Shown: positions 31,414 to 42,700 of the stretch, in pieces | Layout: each line of letters starts with the position of its first letter | How positions within the stretch are numbered: the stretch's first letter is position 1 | Assembly (NCBI RefSeq): GCF_001653235.2 | Contig: NW_019154050.1 | Span: 1-64,000 of the forward strand | DNA from: Pochonia chlamydosporia 170 | Taxonomy: Eukaryota; Ascomycota; Sordariomycetes; Hypocreales; Clavicipitaceae | Reading direction: 5' to 3' | DNA length: 64,000 nt | Position numbers and translations under genes: made by a program | The notes under the pieces: generated by a model | What the model saw: only the letters and a program-made list of their open reading frames with translations | Told to the model about the DNA's origin: nothing | The model's database searches: none

Positions 31414-33116
31414 GCTTGTATCATTTCTTGTTGATTATTCCGATAAATGTGAATAACACCCAAGATAAACCAAGATTATGTGATTGACTAGGTCCGAGGG
31501 TAGTGTCACGTTATGAGAGTCATTGCTAGCTATGTCTTATTGGCACCCAGCAAAAGTCAGTCCAATATTCGTTGTCCTTCTGCCCTAGCCAGAGGGATTC
31601 CTGTCATTTATCTCTGTTAGGAAAGATATTCCAGCCTTTCAACCTTCCGGTATCTATGATTTTATGGCCTGTAGCAATTACACCAAATCAGCTTGTTCAA
31701 GGCTGAGCCGGGCAGCCTTATCCGACAGCATGCGCCTCCTGTCGGACTCGCACCACGGCATCATCCACACGAATCGAAGCATACTTGGGACTTAATTGGT
31801 GATGGAGCTGACTACATGGCGTAAATTTCTGATGGCAACATGAGGTTCGATATTTGTGACCGCTTGGCCAACTGCGCGGATTTGCGAGCGCACCACGATG
31901 AAACGTGAGCAACCCCCCTGGCACTCCGCGGATAAAGCCAATCCTTCCATTTCATCGAATCCATACTACGGTTCGAATCGTGCTACCAGTGCGGTGTCGT
32001 ATGATATTTGTCTATGCTCGTATCGTTTGCAGTCCGTGCCCTGCGACTGCGCCAATAGCTTTCGGTGAATGACTGCCGAGCATCACAGGTAACAGGGGTC
32101 CCTTGCTGATCTGATCTTCGTGTTCTGGGGATCGTACATTCCGCACAATCTAACTACTACCGTTCGTCGGTTGGCGAAGTTGAGGATCGGGGCTATTCAG
32201 TACAATGCTAGCTTGGTAAGGTCGCGCCGCCCCAACTCTGGCATATTATAACGCGCAGCAAGCATACTGGACTTTGCATTGACAAAACCTGCCAGAGATC
32301 ACACCAATTAGCTGAGTTCAGGGCATTGATTTGAGGTGATTGTGCTAGGACTTACCGTCCGAGCCTCGAAAGAAATGGATAACGGACTCGTTTAGCAAAG
32401 GCTGCATAAGGCCTCGACAAATCTGATAAACGTCCATCACACGAGCACAGACAATGTATGTGTGAGGGAATGGCCCCACTTTAGGACCTAGATAGCTCGA
32501 GGCAGAGCTTCCTTTGGAAGCTTTACTCTCCTTGTGAACAATCGCTTTATCCAAGTCGCACCCGACCTTGCTCGTGCCCTTGTACCGTCACAGCATGCTG
32601 AACGAAACTGGAATCTGTTGACTCAGCCATGCAGCCACCTGGACCTACTCGTGCCGCAGTTGGTTTGAGCCGGGAATTTCATCCGTCGGATGCTCTTGTC
32701 GGGTGCGGCATTGGGCAGAGCCGGGCACCAGTGTGTCCAATAGTATTTGCGATATGGCAATACGTATTACCATATATTGATATTACCATATGATATGATA
32801 TGGTGACCGTATGATATCCCATAATCTCATATGGTGGCCGTATGATATCGGCATCCGGGATATGACCATATATTGCCGTATTGATACTGGAACATAGTGA
32901 TTTCCATGACTCAACGAGCACAACAGAGGTCAAATATTTGATTTGATTTGATTTGATTTCATGTCAACAAACAATGCATTCAGCCGAGAGCTGATTTTAT
33001 CCGGCACTATTGACTATCAAAAGGAAGCTCAAATCCTACAAAGCAATTATCAACAGGGTCACATTATCCAAGACCTTCTATAACTAGCAGATAAATTCCC
33101 CTCCAAATAGCTCAAT
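31414..33116. other. Non-coding stretch with AT-rich palindromic region
   Basis: No gene is supported. A minus-strand ORF at 32345-32554 has a protein-like end but no family. 32740-32890 is AT-rich, with many ATATGATATC, CCATATGATAT and TACCATAT palindromes. 32936-32960 is a (TTTGA)n microsatellite. The rest is unassigned. Confidence 0.35.
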
Positions 33117-33166
33117 CAAGGACAAGTCCACTGTCAATGCAATCCATAGCTATCCAAATCGTGATA
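33117..33166 (+). repeat. LTR/MITE-like repeat, copy 3 (fragment)
   Basis: Fifty bases identical to 31364-31413. About 50 bp upstream (33075-33116) shows weaker similarity, including CTATAAC and AAATAGCTCA. Probably a truncated copy of the same repeat family. Confidence 0.7.
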
Positions 33167-33256
33167 TTTCATGTTTAAGCGCCGGAAGCAAACAGCTACA
33201 CAGATTCCTATATCTGCCTCTGTAACGATCGGCTTATTGACAAGGTCAAGTAAGGC

Positions 33257-33281
33257 ATTGAATTGAATTGAATTGAATTTG
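33257..33281. repeat. (ATTGA)n microsatellite
   Basis: About five tandem ATTGA/GAATT units. Simple repeat only. Confidence 0.9.
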
Positions 33282-33715
33282 GTATCGCCTGCTGGCGCCC
33301 TAGCGTAGGCATGAGGCGTGCTAGCTAGTCTTCAACGATGATTACATAATTGCACCTGCCCTGTAAGCCCCGCAGGACGCGACCGATACAGTCGTCGTGT
33401 CCATGCTCTCATGGTAAACCCCTGAACGGTCCTTCATGCAAATTCCTCCAACTGCAGCAGATGTTCGCCCAATGGCTATTTCTCTGTTAGTATCAATACC
33501 CGTCAGCGGGATCTTGATGCCTGCTAAGGTTTCCCATCCGGTGATGTATTCCCTCGCGGTCAATTGCGCCTGGTCTTTTCGTGGGGACCAGGGAGAGCCC
33601 TAACATCGGTGGCATATGCCTCAACAAAGGGAAAGCGGATTATTTGACGGGTAGCGCTAACTACTCGGGCTGGATACTGGTACAGAGCGCGCCAGGCTTG
33701 TACAGCCTATTTGGT

Positions 33716-35746
33716 TTAGTAGCGCTTGTTGATCTTCGTGAAATAGAAGTCCGCAACGCGCAGGTAAACCTTATAGGATCTACCGAGGAACCGTCCTATT
33801 GCCGCTTCGGGATCGGGGGTCAGCCGAGCCCGGAGATGGCGAGGGACTTTCCTGCAGTAGAAAGGATGGGTAGGCGACTTTTGGCGCCCGCAGGGGCACT
33901 CCAGGGTCGCCTGGCCTGGGTGGAATCTCTCGTGGTAGTCCGCAAAGTCGCCGTGGTGTGATCGGGCAGCGAGTAGATATCCTAACAGACGGCGTGGGAG
34001 GGCGAGTTCAGGGAGCTTTTGTAGCTCGGCGGGTAGGCCGAGCGACAAGTAACCTGTTCTCTCCACTCCTTGCCACCATTGCTGGTAGTCTACGGCTATC
34101 TGACCCTTAACCTGTCTCCTGCGGTAGGAGACTGAGGGAATGTGTTCTTGGATTGGAAGCTTGGCTCCTTCCTTGGCGAGAAGGTCTGCCAGCTCGTTTC
34201 AGTTGTTCCTGAACGGCAGGTGACGTCAGCAGCTCTGATACAGCACTTGCAGCTACCAAACAGAGGCTGAAGCTACCAAAAGCAATAATCAAGGGATCAA
34301 ACATCACAATGTATCAGTAGTGTTATAAGGCAACAAAAGCAAGCTGCAGGCAGCTTGCTTGTACCTATAAAGAGGTCTATCTGATCTCTCTAGATATCTT
34401 AATAACAGAAGAAGTACACTTAAAGAATCACAATTTCAACTGTTTCCGAAGATGTTGCTATGTCCTGGGCACCATTTGACAGATACCTGGAATGGATATC
34501 TGTCTCCTATCTTCTGAAAGGTTCTAAAGTAGGCCTGTGAAGAGTTTGGTGCTGTTGTTCCTATACAGTCAATAACAGAGGTATTATCCATACAGACTGT
34601 AATTGGTTCGTTAGCAAAATTGGCGAGTACAGCACATTGAAGTCCTTCTAATGCGCCGTGGATCTCTGCGTCAAAGACTTCTCTGCGGCCAAGTTGGCCA
34701 GAGCCCCAATTAACTAGGCGTCTATTGTGGAAAACTGCAAATCCATATCCTGCGGTATCTCTTTCTGTCTTGGAGCCATCGCTAAAGACAATATATCCCG
34801 GGGGCTTGTCCTCAAGCCAGCGTTGGAATTGCAGCACGGCGGCTTCTTTTGGCGGTCTACTTCCTGCAGCTTCAGTCGGGATGCTATTATTAAAGCGGCG
34901 TGGGATAAGCCTTGGTCGTTCAACTTCCTTTGCACAGGCCGCTGTTCGGAGGAGTCGGCTATGCCTCTGCAGAGTTCGGCCATGTATTGCTGGGTGGTTG
35001 CTCTGGTTAACTTCATGCTGTGCTTGTCTTAGCCGTCTGGATACTGGGTGTGCTGCGTCAAGCATGGCGTAGCGAAGCGCAGTGCGCGCTTGATGCTGCT
35101 TTAGTATGATTTCTGCCGGCGGAATTGCTGCCTCTTTCCAAAGAATAACTCGTGGGGTGGTCTTCCAAACAGGTAGGACTGCGTGGCAGGCCTTATTCAG
35201 GATTACTTGGATTTTCGAGAGTTGAGTTTTGGTGATCGCCCTTGCTTTCTTGTGGGTTGACTCAGAAGGGAAGCCAGGGAACCATGTGTCTAGCCCATAA
35301 AAGAGTGTGGGTAGGGCTACTGCATATACTGCTCTCCTGGCCGCTACTGCTGACGTTCCGCGTACTGTATTGTTAACAAACCGTAGCTGTGAGACAACCT
35401 TACTTGCCGTAAGCGACCATTTATCGATGTGCGTGCTAAAAGTGAGCCTGCGGTCAAGCCAGACCCCCAGCCAACGCATTGCCTTTGGTGCCTTAACCTC
35501 CTGGCCTTGGTGGCAGACTGCTGGGGAGCTTCTGTTCCTTTTTCTGGAGAAGTGCATAACCTCTGTCTTGTCTGGGTCGAAGGAAAAAGCCTCCTGTTGC
35601 CCCCATGCTTCCATTGCAGCAATCGCCGCGTTTGCTTTTACAGTGGTCTCTTCTAGACTGTCTCCTGTGAAGAGCATTGCTGTATCGTCTGCGTAGCCAT
35701 ACCTCTCCGTTGCTCCTGGAAGGGAGTAGATAGGGGTGGTGGCTAG
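33716..35746 (-). mobile_element. Tad-like LINE, 3' half, interrupted
   Basis: The minus-strand 3' half of a non-LTR retrotransposon, cut at its upstream side by the N gap (35747-35846) and interrupted by a 241-bp insertion at 34201-34441. Sequence beyond the gap is unrelated. It belongs to a family related to but distinct from the LINE at 39708-45345. Confidence 0.85.
33716..35746 (-). pseudogene. LINE ORF2 C-terminal part (RT and RNase H)
   Basis: Reading from the gap: the end of the reverse transcriptase with the catalytic YADD motif (near 35690), a long connection region with a C-terminal RT thumb-like segment, then RNase H (FSDGSKTE near 34780, DAEIHGALEGL near 34660, CMDNTSVID near 34585). 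The final RNase H segment (GNELADLLAKEGAK, 34140-34200) lies on the other side of the insertion. The C-terminus has the Cys/His pattern CPCGRQKSPTHPFYC, typical of Tad-clade ORF2 ends, and stops at 33716. Removing the 241-bp insertion and its 5-bp duplication leaves one uninterrupted frame, so the element was coding-competent when hit. Confidence 0.85.
34201..34441 (+). repeat. 241-bp LTR/MITE-like insertion inside the LINE (copy 2)
   Basis: Inserted in the LINE RNase H region and flanked by a 5-bp duplication GTTTC (34196-34200 and 34442-34446). Its ends are AGTTG ... CAACT. It contains the palindrome AAGCAAGCTGCAGGCAGCTTG, then CCTATAAAGAGGTC, resembling the promoter part of short copia LTRs, so it may be a solo LTR. 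The lack of TG...CA at the exact ends leaves a small DNA element possible. It is homologous to 31193-31413. Confidence 0.75.
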
Positions 35747-35846
35747 NNNNNNNNNNNNNNNNNNNNNNNNNNNNNNNNNNNNNNNNNNNNNNNNNNNNNN
35801 NNNNNNNNNNNNNNNNNNNNNNNNNNNNNNNNNNNNNNNNNNNNNN
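35747..35846. other. Assembly gap (100 N)
   Basis: Exactly 100 N, the customary length for a gap of unknown size. Sequence on either side may not be adjacent in the genome. Confidence 0.99.
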
Positions 35847-35847
35847 C

Positions 35848-36347
35848 CCTCCTTTGGGAGACACCTGGTAGTATGCTCCTTGTGGGCACCGATTCCGATT
35901 GCAATTGATTGAATTGCTGCAATTTGGACCTATATTGCAATTGATTGCAATTGATTGCAATCACGTGCAGCTAGGATCGATTTGATCATAATTGGTTGAT
36001 TGATTAGCAAGCCTGGTATCAATAGGTGCTGCGTCAGTCCAACGCCGTGGCTCAATTAGCAGGTCGAAAGAAGCTTGGGGGCGATCAGGCTAAGATGCTG
36101 TGCATGCAGGCAAAGGCCACAACAATCCCAAAATGTCACCAGACCAAATATGGTACAGAGCCAGCGGACTTCTGGGTCGATCCGGGCCACCATTCCACCC
36201 CCCAGGGATGCATCGAGTTTCATGTGTAACAGCGAAATTGCGCCAGTAATTCGAATACGCCCAACACGGTGAAAGCTGCCGGTGCGAAGTTGTGGTGGAT
36301 TGCGTCCAACAGGCACACCTTGTCTTTGACGAATTTGGCCGAGACAC
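35848..36347 (+). repeat. 500-bp direct repeat, copy 1
   Basis: Nearly identical to 37375-37874 at a constant offset of 1527 bp; I find only about three mismatches (for example GGGGGCG versus GGTGGCG near 36077, and CACGG versus GATGG near 36266). It includes a TTGATTGCAA microsatellite-like stretch at about 35897-35960. No convincing coding content. Its left end coincides with the N gap. Confidence 0.9.
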
Positions 36348-37374
36348 TCTCCTCCTCTTCTTGTACTAATGGAAGGGCAAATTTTCGCCCAGATCTCCTC
36401 CTCTCTTGTTCCGTTGCCATGCTCAAGCAACTGTGGATCAGATGAAGATCGTGCTAACTGTGCTGAAGGCATCAAATTGATATTATCGGCCACCTACTCC
36501 TGCCCACTCCACTAGCAATTCCATACGTAGCTGTAAACCGTCATGGATGTGTGTGATAATTGGAATGGAACGAGAATACAGACTTCAACGGTCTCGGAAG
36601 GAGGGATATATCTCTTGTGGAAACCTTAGGTGTCCACGAGGCGTTAACAGGTAGCCACAATGGCGCAGCTTCGTAAACCGTGCGACGGCAGGACAAATTC
36701 TGGTTTTCTTTTCCTTAACCCGGGAGAAAACGCCAACAAAAAACAAGACGGCGTCTCATAGAAGAAGCAATAATTCGCGAAGAAGCGGAGTCGGATCGAC
36801 TTGAGCCATTGAACCGTGCTGCAGTCTCCTGCCAGTGCTGCTTGTTGGCATGTCTGCTCGGCGACTGGCTTTGTATTTGAGCTACTTCTTTGGCTAATAG
36901 CAGCTAGACCAACCACGGCACTCAGATATGGAGTCGATATCGTTCTTTTAGATTTGAAAATGTGCCGCGACGCAAGTTCCTGACCTGGAATGTTAGAACT
37001 ACAGGCCATGTCCGATTCATTGTAATTCGGGTCGCTGTGTCGAGCTACCAGTTTGCCGCTAGATTGAACTTTTCTCGGTTAAAAAGCGTGGCTGTCTTTT
37101 TTCGGATATCATCCGAGCCAAGCCACTGCTTGTTGCGTCGAATATCTTTATACTAACGGGAGTTTAATACCTGGCAGGGTCTCTGTGCTGGTAGACTAGA
37201 TGGTATAAACCCGCGTCGGATGAGTTCCGTGAGCAATCTGATGAGTAGGTAGATTTGGGTAAATGTTACATTTTCACTCGGCTGTACTGTATGTTGTTGT
37301 TACATTGTGTTTAATATTCATTATGCCGTCGAGGCTTAGGGTGAACAACCAGCCTTCAGGTGCCGGCACCATAG
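36348..37374. other. Unique sequence between the two 500-bp repeats
   Basis: About 1 kb without recognisable genes or transposon ends. A minus-strand ORF at 36644-37009 has no features of a real protein. Confidence 0.35.
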
Positions 37375-37874
37375 CCTCCTTTGGGAGACACCTGGTAGTA
37401 TGCTCCTTGTGGGCACCGATTCCGATTGCAATTGATTGAATTGCTGCAATTTGGACCTATATTGCAATTGATTGCAATTGATTGCAATCACGTGCAGCTA
37501 GGATCGATTTGATCATAATTGGTTGATTGATTAGCAAGCCTGGTATCAATAGGTGCTGCGTCAGTCCAACGCCGTGGCTCAATTAGCAGGTCGAAAGAAG
37601 CTTGGTGGCGATCAGGCTAAGATGCTGTGCATGCAGGCAAAGGCCACAACAATCCCAAAATGTCACCAGACCAAATATGGTACAGAGCCAGCGGACTTCT
37701 GGGTCGATCCGGGCCACCATTCCACCCCCCAGGGATGCATCGAGTTTCATGTGTAACAGCGAAATTGCGCCAGTAATTCGAATACGCCCAAGATGGTGAA
37801 AGCTGCCGGTGCGAAGTTGTGGTGGATTGCGTCCAACAGGCACACCTTGTCTTTGACGAATTTGGCCGAGACAC
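37375..37874 (+). repeat. 500-bp direct repeat, copy 2
   Basis: Second copy of the repeat at 35848-36347. It ends at GCCGAGACAC, after which the sequences diverge abruptly. It lies 300 bp from the stop of the small gene at 38174-38467, so it may be that gene's original 3' flank, with copy 1 the duplicate. Confidence 0.9.
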
Positions 37875-38173
37875 GGCCATTCTGGTCTCCGAATGGTTCG
37901 GCGTATCCAGTTCTGTCACTCCAAGACATTGGCTATCGTACATTTTGCTTCCCCTGCTCGTCTCATGAGGTCAAGAATAACCTGTTTTGCTGGTGAGCAA
38001 AGAGGGCGGCTTGTCCGAAAATGCCTGTCAGAATTGAGATGTTGTAACGCGAGACTGGCTCTTTGCGAAGGACGAAGAGAGCTAGTGGTGTTTCTGGTGC
38101 CAGCCAGAAGAAGAATAGTATGAAACGGGTAAAGAAAAGACGATTGAGTGTCGCGTCGAAGACGTTATGCTTC

Positions 38174-38467
38174 TTAAGGACAGCAGTTGTCCCAATATCG
38201 TTTTCGAGCTGCAACAGCGTCCTTGTCGCCAATAAATCGGTGCTGGAAGAAGTTGAAGACGGCAAATTCGTCCCTTGTCATGACATAGGAGCCGGGCTGA
38301 GCTTGCACTTTGTCCCAGATCTGGGACAAAGCATTCTCGAGAATCTTGCTGACAGTAGGGTCCGGACCACCAACTGGGCTCTCGCGGGCAACCTCAAGGG
38401 CTTGAGCTACAGCAGCATCTTGCAAGTTCTTGCCTGGAGCAGGGGAGCCGCTCACGGCAACACTCAT
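38174..38467 (-). CDS. Small conserved-type fungal protein, unknown function
   Basis: A 97-residue ORF starting MSVAVSGSPAPG and ending near RKRYWDNCCP. It has an N-terminal Ala-rich helix and a C-terminal block containing SYVMTRDEFAVFNFFQHRF, a pattern I recall from small uncharacterised ascomycete proteins of about 100 residues. No catalytic motif, signal peptide or membrane segment. The start has acceptable context (GTCATGAG), and a TATATATG stretch lies about 150 bp upstream on this strand. It appears intact and is probably a host gene. The last few residues may differ if a 3' intron exists. Confidence 0.6.
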   Translation of the reverse strand: MSVAVSGSPAPGKNLQDAAVAQALEVARESPVGGPDPTVSKILENALSQIWDKVQAQPGSYVMTRDEFAVFNFFQHRFIGDKDAVAARKRYWDNCCP

Positions 38468-39707
38468 GACGGAGGTATCTTCGCGGTGAGGAATCGGACG
38501 ACAGTGAGCGTAGTATGCCTGGTGGTGTTAGTTCTAATTATAGTGATGGATATCCTGAGTGGCGACAGACAAACATTTTTGAGGGGAAGAATTCGAGACG
38601 GTGGGCGAACCGCCCACGTATATATGCATGCAGGTGCTAGTTCTGAAAGCTTGTATCGGCTGTTACAGCGCCTTGGGAATGGAAGGACTGTGCGGGTACA
38701 GGATCGTGGAAAGGGAAGTAAAGGCAGGGGTGGGCATGGGTAATTTAGGGCAAGGGCTAGAATGTAAAAGAAGACGTAAAAGAAGACCAAAAAGGAAGTC
38801 TCGTGCTTTTCCGAAGTTTCTGATAGAGAACGTCCGTCCCAAGTGGTGACTATGGCGCGCGTCGTCGGCGGTGGTCGGCTGGCGGTCGGCTGGCGCTGGA
38901 TAATCAAGCAACTTTGCATAGCCGTACTTTTGTGTCGTGGCTGTCCACACAAAACAGGCGGATACCTTTACCCCGTACAGGAGGCGGCGAGGAAGTTGTA
39001 CTGCGTGTGTCTGGTGTGCAAACTACACGCTGTTGGAGCAATGTTAGGCATAAGCAGTTTGTCACACAACTGTGAGGTCACATGGGATCGAGTTTTGACG
39101 ACAGCGGAGGTGCCAAATTATATTGAGTGAGAATTATCTAAGGAACAAAAGAAACCTTGAACTTGTGCGGTTCGAACGTAGCTATTTATGCATCGCAGAC
39201 CTGCTTGTTTATACCAACCTCTTCAAAGAATGTAGCCATTCTTGGGAATGCAGCTGAAGTTCATCAAGAGGTTGGAGGCAGGTTGAATGATTCCATGCTG
39301 AAAATAGGTTGCTCCAATCGCCTCGTGCTCCATCAAGCTTTATGTATGTATTTGTATGTGTATTTTCCGTCCAGCGGCCACAGGCCGCTCAGGTCCCCTA
39401 AAACGGGGCACAGGACGTGCTAGGCTAGTGACTAATCCACAAACTACGGGGCCTGTCCAAAGACGTGACTCCATTGCAACGTAAACAAAACACCATCTAG
39501 CATGGCATCAGCTCAAAGGCGCTCACAGTCTGTCTCTGATACCCGTCAGCGGGATGTGCAGGTGAAATTTTGGTAAACCGGAGGTCTACAGTAATCAGGG
39601 GTGGCATGCGCGGACAAAAGGCGTTTGAGCCACCTTCGCCAATCGCAGCCATGAAAGAAAAACAAAGGAAAAATTAGGCATGGGGATGCCGTGATAGAAA
39701 TTGTCGC
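38468..39707. other. Intergenic region between small gene and LINE
   Basis: Holds the promoter side of the 38174 gene and the 3' flank of the LINE. Long purine- and AG-rich tracts at 38740-38830. The palindromic block TACCCGTCAGCGGGAT at 39540 also occurs at 33498, in each case about 150-200 bp beyond a LINE 3' end; this may be LINE 3' UTR. No gene supported. Confidence 0.35.
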
Positions 39708-42700
39708 CTAGTGGCGTGGGCAAATCTTCTCGAGAAAGAAGCTTGCCTTCGCCAGCTTGACGAATTTGTCAAAGTCTCTGCCTATTGCTCGGTTGATCGC
39801 TGCGATCGGTGAGGGTGCAAGCCTCATCCGGTGACGCGGTTGGATCTTCCTGCAATAGAAGAGGTGCGTGGGCGCCTTCCGTCGACCACAGCTACATGTC
39901 AGTTGTGCGTCGTTGTGGTTGAATCTTTCATGATAGTCAGCAAAGTCNCTATTGCTCGGTTGATTACCCCGGTCGGTGAGGGTGCGAGCCTCATCCGATG
40001 ACGCGGTTGGATCTTCCTGCAATAGAAGAGGTGCGTGGGCGCCTTCCGTCGACCACAGCTACATGTCAGTTGTGCGTCGTCGTGGTTGAATCTTTCATGA
40101 TAGTCAGCAAAGTCCCCATGATGGGTTCTCGCCGCAAGTAGGTGATGGAGGGTTGTGCGTGGAAGAGATAACTCCTGTGGGCAGCCACGAGGGAATTGAA
40201 GATTCAAAGACTTATACTTGTCAGGGGCAGAAACATCCCACCAGACTTGGACTACGTCTTTGGACCGCTGTTTAGCGGTTCTACGCAAGAAGGCCAGTGT
40301 TGGAACGGCATCTACGGGCCCTGGTCGCGAGCAGCCTGCTTTCGCCAGCGCGTCAGCCTGCTCGTTTCCGGGTATCTTGGAATGCCCAGGTATCCAGCGG
40401 ACTTCAGTCTGTCTGTGAGTCTTGGCCAAGGCTTGGAAAGTGAGGAAAATTCGTTGTGAGGAGTCTGAGGGGTGGCCCCGGAGACATCTGGCGGCTGCAA
40501 TGTTATCAAGGCAAACAAAGATCTTTTGTGAGGCAGATTGGGGTAGTCTCAGCGCGGCCTTCAGGCCTTCAAGTGCCCCTTTGGCCTCAGCATCGAACAC
40601 CTCAGCAGGGCCAAGGCGTCCTGCGCCTTGGCAGATGGAATGGTCGCGTTGGTGAACGGTGTAGCCGTACCCGGCCGCACCCTTCTCGGTCAGTGAGCCG
40701 TCTGAGTATACAACTAGAGTCGACGGAGAGATGGATTGGAGCCACTCGTCAAAGTCTTCGGCAGAGTCTGCTTTGGATGCAGTTTGTAGCGGCTGCTGTG
40801 TCTCAAAGTTGTATCTACGCGGGAACAGTACAGGGCGTAGGCAATTTGCGAGCAGTCTATCCGTCCTTCTGAGTCGAGTTGGGAAGGCTTTGGGTTGATG
40901 CTGGTACTTCAACTTAATGCTCTTGACGATGGGCGGCGGTGTCACCTCGGCGGTGCGTGTAGCTAGGGGATGTTCTTTGTCCAAGGATTTCATACGAGCA
41001 GAGAAACGTAGTCGTTTCGCCTCGAGCAGCTGAAGAATCGGCGGTATGCCGCTTTCCCGGTGCAGAATTGTGATTGGTGTCGTCTTCCAAGTCGGGAGGA
41101 TAGAGCGGATGGCTTGTTTGATGGCCTTGCTCATCTTCTTTACAAGTTGTTGGATTCTGGACGGTCCTTCTTTCGATGGCCGTCTCCAGCGCGGGCTCCG
41201 TGTGCCCGGGTACCAGGCTTCAGTTCCGTATAGCAGGACTGGTTCGACACAGGCTCTAACAGCCCTTTGTACAGCGCTCGGCAAAGGACCACGTCGTGTA
41301 TTGCCTAAGCTCCGCAGGTGGCAAGCCACCGCCTGGGCCATGGCTGTCCACTTCTCAACATGAGTCTTGAATGTTAATTTGCTGTCAAGCCAGATTCCCA
41401 ACCAGCGCATGGCCTTTTCGGGGTGCTTTACCGCGTCGCCGTGCCAGATGGGCGGCAAGGCTTCCCCCGTCTTCAATGAAAAGTGCATAACTTCTGTTTT
41501 GTCCGGGTCAAATGAGACGCCGTTGGCGGCGCCCCAATCCACGAGCTCTTGAATATACGCCGATGCTTTTCTGGCTGTCTCTCCCACAGTGTTCCCCGTG
41601 CAGAGAATTGCTGTATCGTCTGCGTAGCCGAACCGTCGCTCGGGTTCGCCCAAGCGATAAACCGGCTCCGTGTACAACAGAAACAAGATCGGGGATACAG
41701 GCGACCCTTGTGGAAAGCCACACTGCAGTGGCGTCGTCGGTGTGGTGATGTCTTGATACCTGACCCTGGCGGAACGGCCGCTCATGAACGAGCCTGCCCA
41801 TCGTGCGAGATTGTCGGGCCAGCCTTGTTGGCGGAGTCGCAAAACAAGGCGGTTGCAGAGAGCCGAGTCGAACGCTCCTTGAATGTCAGCAGTGACCAGT
41901 GTGGCCACTTGTCCGCGTGCGAGTGCCTCTTCGATGTCGTGAACCACTGCTGCGACCAGGTCAACAGCCGATCTTTTCGGGAGAGCCCCAGCCTGCTGCG
42001 GGTGGAGGACCCCGTAGTTTATCGATGCCCATGCTAAGCGGCGAGCGATAAGACGCTCGAGACCTTTCCCAAGACAGGAGAGGAGCGAGATGGGGCGCCA
42101 TGCCCTTGGCTTTGAAAGGTTTCTTCTCCCCAATTTAGGGATCATGACTACTTCTGCTTCTCGAAAGGCTTTCGGGTGGTGGCCTGCCGCGAGACAACCC
42201 TCGTAGAGGCGTCGGACGTGGTCTCCTATGATGTCCCATACTGCTTGTAGCAGCTTGACCGTGATGTTGTCAGCTCCTGGTGACGTGTTGCCCGTCTTGA
42301 TAGTAGCATCCTCCACTTCCTGGAGTGTGATTTCTTGGCCAAAAGGTATCGCACGAGACGGACTGACTGGAATCCATGGATCAGGAATGTCATCTGCTGC
42401 CGTGCGGCGCTCGAGCGTGCAGCGTCTCAGAGCGTTTGCTTTGTCGATTTGAGTTTCGTACACAACGTCACCAACCTGAAGCGGTGGTGGTTGGAAGGCT
42501 CCCGGAGCCTTGAGCCATCGGACTGCCTTGAAGACTGATGCGCTGTCCGAAAATCCGTCAATGAGGTTGCGCCAGTACTGACGCTTTGCACGGCGAACCA
42601 CATGTTGGAGCTCTTTTCTTGCAAGTTGTACGTCCCGATTGAAACCCAGTGGGAAAATCCTCCTGATAGCCCGGTACTCCGCAGCTGCGCCGGCACATTC

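Noticed and set aside
31960..31985. GGTTCGAATC resembling a tRNA B box
   Set aside because: No A box or cloverleaf upstream within tRNA distance.
32740..32890. AT-rich cluster as centromeric or replication-origin sequence
   Set aside because: Only 150 bp long and flanked by ordinary repeats; no supporting evidence.
34107..34307. ORF running through the 241-bp insertion
   Set aside because: It crosses an insertion boundary and lies partly in the LTR-like repeat; chance frame.
35493..35960. ORF spanning the N gap
   Set aside because: Created by translating N as X; the two sides of the gap are unrelated sequences.
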